DNA from: Parasponia andersonii
Lineage: Eukaryota; Streptophyta; Magnoliopsida; Rosales; Cannabaceae
Direction: 5' to 3'
Assembly: GCA_002914805.1 (NCBI GenBank)
Contig: JXTB01000036.1
Coordinates: 32,807-96,806 of the forward strand
DNA length: 64,000 nucleotides
The notes beneath the pieces were generated by a model. The model did not search any database and had not been told where the DNA came from. It saw nothing but the letters and a program-made list of their open reading frames with translations. Positions 60,701-64,000 of the stretch are shown here, in pieces; the stretch's first letter is position 1, and every line of letters starts with the position of its first letter. Both the position numbers and the translations under genes were made by a program.

Positions 60701-61163
60701 TGGTACCATTTGGCAAAACGCCACCTTCACCACCAACACCAACCGGAATGTCATTACGGTCCATCATGAATAGAATGTCATACACATGATTAACGGCATG
60801 CCCTCCATCACTCCATCCATTTGCATTAATAGTAATTGCCTATATATTTTCATAATTATATAAATTCAACCTTCATTTTAGTACTATTCTATGAGTAAAA
60901 AGTTATAATTATGGAAAAATTAAATTACATATATAATGACAATACTAATTATAAAGAAAATTACGTACCTGCAAATCGAATTCTGACCTATTTTGCTTTA
61001 AGAGATATAAGAGAGCAAAAACATCGTCAATATCCACATCTGTATCTACTAGAATACGCCGAGGCTGAGCTTCTAGACCATTTATCATCATCAATATTAA
61101 TAGAACAATTCGTCCCTTGAACAATGCCATTTGTATCCGATGAAGTAATCTCTTCATCATCAT
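52866..61163 (-). CDS. NSH3: Secreted two-domain nucleoside hydrolase, NSH3-type, 12 exons
   Basis: Arabidopsis NSH3 is an apoplastic enzyme splitting inosine and adenosine into base and ribose. Exons (minus): 61163-60969, 60839-60660, 59662-59552, 57333-57025, 56647-56471, 56358-56071, 55889-55767, 55650-55453, 54611-54358, 54046-53860, 53600-53298, 53159-52866; all introns GT-AG, frame unbroken, 872 aa (Arabidopsis NSH3 about 890). A hydrophobic signal segment ends near residue 32, before [10 protein letters not shown]. Domain 1 has the metal/ribose-binding DTDVDIDD (40-47), GAHTN (194-198), [16 protein letters not shown] (249-264) and MWDSF (about 328-332). Domain 2 starts near 498 with [10 protein letters not shown], a degenerate metal site, and keeps TNGPLTNLA and [16 protein letters not shown]. 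Start: ATG 61163 is the first of three; ATG 61130 (MALFKG) gives an equally good signal peptide. The frame stays open further upstream only as oligo-Phe/Lys sequence. No inactivating change is visible. Confidence 0.95.
54141..54316. repeat. Imperfect direct repeat in intron 9 of the nucleoside hydrolase gene
   Basis: AATCAGAGTTGTCTATCA (54141) and AATCAGAATTGTCCATCA (54239) each lead through a GTGACGTAACGTGAC / GATGTGACAGAGC part into AAAATCCTATTGATAA(T/C)A. Spacing is 98 bp. It lies in the intron between exons 9 and 10. Confidence 0.75.
54820..55225. repeat. Degenerate array of AAACGACAAT words in intron 8
   Basis: The words AACGACAAT, AGCGACAAT and AAACGAC recur about 15-20 times in 400 bp at irregular spacing (for example near 54850, 54866, 54882, 54908, 54950, 54969, 55121, 55194, 55208). 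Such clustering of a short motif in one orientation resembles the subterminal repeats of CACTA or hAT transposons. No CACTA terminus or target duplication was found. Confidence 0.6.
57457..57678. mobile_element. Degenerate MITE copy in intron 3
   Basis: ACCAATTCCATAGGTATTTTTTTA at the left and AAAATACTCATTATATTAGG at the right, followed by a long (TA)n run (57682-57705), match the family at 49745-49980. GATCCAACGGCTAAAAAA is the reverse complement of its internal TTTTTAGCCGTTGGATC. Confidence 0.65.
58295..58430. other. GC-rich patch in intron 3
   Basis: About 130 bp with clearly higher GC than the surrounding intron (GAGGCAGGCACCGCAGGGCT, then TACCCTACCGGGG). No coding frame or known repeat was recognised. 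It may be a fragment captured from elsewhere. Confidence 0.4.
58515..58965. repeat. Imperfect long hairpin (about 200-bp arms) in intron 3
   Basis: The left arm contains TTTTGACAATTTTCAATG, AAGTGGTATTTTTG and CGATGAAATTT words; the right arm contains their reverse complements (CATCGAAAATTGTCAAAA, CAAAAATACCACTT), centred near 58690. The sequence is built from overlapping TCGAAATT/AATTTCGA words, so each arm is also internally repetitive. A foldback MITE is the likeliest explanation. Confidence 0.65.
60116..60182. repeat. 33-bp tandem duplication in intron 2
   Basis: TTAATGTATTAGAAATTGCA appears twice in direct succession (60118 and 60151), each time followed by TACATAAAAT. It is the only notable structure in this part of the intron. 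Confidence 0.85.
60305..60462. mobile_element. MITE copy in intron 2
   Basis: It begins GGTTGCTAATCCAAGAGGTA after a (TA)n run and ends CCTACTGGATTGGTGCCC before another (TA)n run. It matches the family at 49745-49980 but lacks the central palindrome. Confidence 0.72.
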
Positions 61164-62497
61164 TACTCTATTATTTTTTCTTTTTGAAAAAAAAAATAAT
61201 TTAAAGTTCACTATTTTTCTTATAAAAAAAAAAACGGATTTTCTTAAGAAAAACAAGAAGAAGAAGAAGAAAAAAAAAGTGACAAGAGAGGTTGTTAGGA
61301 TTATCAAAAAGAAGAGAGTTTTTTTTTTCAACTAGTAGAAGAAGAGGAGGAGGAGAAAGAAAATGAGAGGATAATTGATTAAAAATAAATTGATGCAAGT
61401 ATTATGCTCAAATGTGTATGTAATTGCTATTCATGTCCTCGTGCTTTATATGAATTTTAAGCGCATACAATAATGCAATAAAAGTGGACCAGAAAAAGCA
61501 GGAATCTCATTTATGGGAAGCCACCCAGCGAAATGGATTCTCGTACGGTAGAAAATAAGCAAGATTTTAAATAGAGGAAATTACGTGCAGTATGATATTT
61601 TGTCAACAAATAACTTTTATACGGTGTACGGATACTAGCCTAGATTTTGTACCACTTCTTACCTAAAAAACTTTGAATTTTACGACGCCTAAAAAAAAAA
61701 AAAAAACAAACAAAGGTCAAAAACGCATGTGCGCTATCAGACGCACTGACAGCGCATCTCGGACTCTAAAATATTAAATTATGATACTAAATTTGTCCTG
61801 ATATTAAATTGATTAAATTGCTTTCCTGATATTAAATTACGATATTATATTGCCTTTCTGCAATTTCTATATTTGTCCTGAATCCTGATATTAAATTTAA
61901 TATTCTTTCCAATAGATTTTGATTTTCTTGTTTTTAGTTTTTAATTTTTTTAACGGTAGAATTAAAACTATTTTAGAATAGAATTAATTTTTGGGGATAA
62001 AGTTATTTTTTCCTTTAATCTATTTCTATATAGTTTTAGTTTTATTTAACACCTTAAATAATTGTAATTTTAACTTTTTGTTTTGCCTTTTTACTTTTAT
62101 TTTGGTTTTTAAAAGAGCATTGAATTAAATGTTTTTAGAATATAATAAAGGATTACTTTGTTATGATAAAGTTAATTTTTATGTATTAATGGTTGAAGAT
62201 TATCTCTAAAATATAAAATTATCTATCAAAGACACTGAGCTATTGGTGTGTCTCATAGTCCCATCACTCCAGTATTTATCTCATTTGGAAAGTACTTGAA
62301 ATGGTGTTTGGTCTCTTATAAAAAAAAAAAAAGAAAAATTACTATGAATATCTTACAAGATCACTTATGCATCGGCAAAAATTATAAATTAGAATCTAAG
62401 CATTTATTTTACATATGTAATTTCTAGTGGGATAATCTTTTGTCAGACCGGTTATAGCATGCAATATATAAGGTTACAAACGTTTATAATAAATGTT
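61164..62497. other. Upstream region of the nucleoside hydrolase gene
   Basis: Probable promoter and 5' UTR. Long mono- and trinucleotide runs, (GAA)n on the plus strand at about 61256-61275 and 61336-61356, are transcribed as TTC-rich leader. A GC-rich hairpin is described separately. No gene is recognised in the AT-rich remainder. Confidence 0.5.
61730..61756. promoter_or_regulatory. Short GC-rich hairpin upstream of the nucleoside hydrolase gene
   Basis: TGCGCTATCAG (61730-61740) and CTGACAGCGCA (61746-61756) pair except for one G-T type position, with a 5-base loop ACGCA. It stands out in AT-rich sequence about 570 bp upstream of the start codon. Its role is unknown. Confidence 0.5.
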
Positions 62498-62910
62498 TTG
62501 ATAAATAATGTTACCGAAATATTATGCTCCAACTTTGAGTAGAATTTCGGTAGCACTTCAATACAAAAGATTGTTGACCGTCGAGGGCTGTGTTCCACAC
62601 AGAGTCCTTAAAACTGATTCGCTCCCTCCACCAGAATGCTTGAGGATTTGCAAGCGTCAGTCTCCCAGGATACAACGACGAAGAGCAGCAGGTGAAGCAC
62701 CAACACCTCCACTCTACGAACTGGATAGCTTTGAACTCAAAATTTCTAGACACTCGAAAAACTCTAGCTAAAAAAAAACTGAGGAACTCAAGAACACTTG
62801 AGAGAGAATGACAAAGAGAAGAAGGCTTCTGTGTGATGCCCAAGATTCTCACATACATAATAAACCAATAATAAACATATTCATATTGCATAATAGACAT
62901 ATCAAGCAAC
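62498..62910. other. GC-richer block, probably repeat-derived
   Basis: Overlapping open frames run on both strands (62508-62771 plus, 62511-62909 minus), but neither shows a domain. Phrases such as GAATGCTTGAGGAT and CGTCAGTCTCCC occur, as I remember, in LTRs of plant retrotransposons; this is a weak resemblance. I do not call a gene. Confidence 0.35.
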
Positions 62911-64000
62911 TAGTATCACTTTCATGGTAAATTACTTATTCTGATTGTTAAATGATCTGTATTATTGTACTAATATTTGTGGAAGGGCTCCCATGCAGTG
63001 TAAAGGCTCAGTACCCTCAGAGAGAGAGAGCTTGGTGTGTGAAAAGGGCAAAGAATACATTTATGAATAGTAATACTATACGAACATGCATTAAAATCAT
63101 ATCTGTTGATAACTTGGTCAAATAGTAGTTTTTCGGTAAAATGCATTTTTCATGCTTTTCGGAGCCAAATTGACTGTGCAGTCTAATAATTAGGCATTGA
63201 TACTTTGTTTGCATTATTAATTGGAGTCTAATTGATTTATTTTTATGTTTAATGATTGGTTATGGGGCTAGGTTTCACTAGAATACAATAAGATTGGCCA
63301 TATGGAATTATAGGTCAAAGTATGACTAGTTTTCACCTCTTAAGCTAGGTTTCACCATTTTGGTCTACACTTGGGTGTATAGGATGGACCAGCAACGTGG
63401 TGAGTATGCTAAGGATGTTTTAGAGCTGGACACATGGAAAGTAAGATGCAAAATTCCCAAAATAACCCTTAGAACTTAAGTTATTCCATTTCTTAGTTAT
63501 TAAGTATCACTTTTGGACCAAATCTGGTCACTTTCTTCTCCTTTCTCTCCAGCCACGACCTAAAACTCTCCCACTCATTTTTAGACTTCTCTCAGCTCCT
63601 ATTAACCATTTCCAAGAGTTTCCAAGTAGTAGAACTCAATTTGGAGCTCAAGAAAGCAAGATAGATCCAAACTAGTCAAGGTAATTCTACTAATTCTCCT
63701 TCCTAGGTTTTGTTTTATTATTTCAATTCTCTACTTGATACCACTTAAATAATGATTCCTCTAGGTCCTCTTGAGTTCTAAGATCAATTTCTAAGCCATT
63801 GAAATCAGTTTTGTGGAAGAAGAAGGCAAGAGATTCAACAAAGGTTCAAACTAGTCAAGGTGAGGTTTTTATGGAATTTGGAATTGATAATTTATTTCTA
63901 TTGCATTAGCCCTTAAATCAAAGCTTTTATTTGATGAATAAAGGTCCTAGAAAACATTATATATGGTTGGAAACATAGAATTTAAGTGGAGGATTAAAGT
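62911..64000. other. Window end, no gene; possible partial LTR
   Basis: CCTTTCTCTCCAGCCACGACC (63541-63561) and the twice-used AAACTAGTCAAGGT (63672 and 63850) resemble the leader part of long Gypsy LTRs in plants. The element would run off the window, so its identity and ends cannot be shown. Confidence 0.3.

Noticed and set aside
61164-61331. Start of the nucleoside hydrolase extended upstream to a distal ATG at 61331
   Set aside because: The added residues are runs of Phe and Lys from (TTC)n and (A)n leader sequence; the signal peptide fits ATG 61163 or 61130 better.
62508-62909. Overlapping plus (87 codons) and minus (132 codons) open frames
   Set aside because: No domain, no intron structure, and the block looks repeat-derived.
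1-64000. CRISPR arrays, operons, bacterial-type promoters or ribosome binding sites
   Set aside because: The window is plant nuclear DNA. Regular short repeats here are microsatellites and transposon-derived arrays.

Overview
The window is nuclear DNA from a flowering plant, most likely a eudicot. It is strongly AT-rich, with GT-AG introns in two plant-type genes and several plant retrotransposon lineages (Athila, Tekay/Del-like, Copia), small MITE-like elements and a tRNA-derived SINE. I cannot name the species. Two assembly gaps (runs of N) lie at 14689-14883 and 50958-50993.

Layout. (1) 1-6482: intergenic DNA, a direct tandem duplication (2 x about 948 bp), then an intact six-exon histidine-containing phosphotransfer gene (AHP1-like, + strand, 3717-5332) of the cytokinin two-component relay. 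(2) 6483-40854: a 34-kb nest of retrotransposons. The outer shell is an Athila-lineage Ty3/Gypsy element on the minus strand. It has been hit by a Copia-type solo LTR (7212-8865), a Copia element lacking reverse transcriptase (9998-18018), a second LTR of that Copia family (18597-23781, itself split by a 3.4-kb probable Gypsy solo LTR at 19163-22584), and a Tekay/Del-like chromovirus (26754-40048). The chromovirus carries a further Copia-type solo LTR (29371-30027) and a SINE (36288-36489). Nearly every junction has a target-site duplication, and the sister LTR inside the same window usually shows the matching empty site. (3) 41235-48067: another Ty3/Gypsy element (minus, target-site duplication GAACC) that splits a MITE-like sequence. 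(4) 48068-52865: intergenic, with two short tandem duplications, a MITE set in TA repeats, and a Copia-type solo LTR. (5) 52866-61163, minus strand: an intact 12-exon gene for a secreted two-domain nucleoside hydrolase of the NSH3 type (872 aa), its introns carrying MITE-like and other repeats. (6) 61164-64000: upstream and repetitive sequence without a gene.

The two host genes are functionally unrelated: one belongs to cytokinin/osmosensing phosphorelay signalling, the other to apoplastic purine nucleoside salvage. All other coding signal belongs to retrotransposons that are broken by stop codons, frameshifts and deletions. I found no previously undescribed gene system. The most unusual content is the nested repeat structure, whose insertions can be ordered from the sequence alone, and several unclassified repeat structures.
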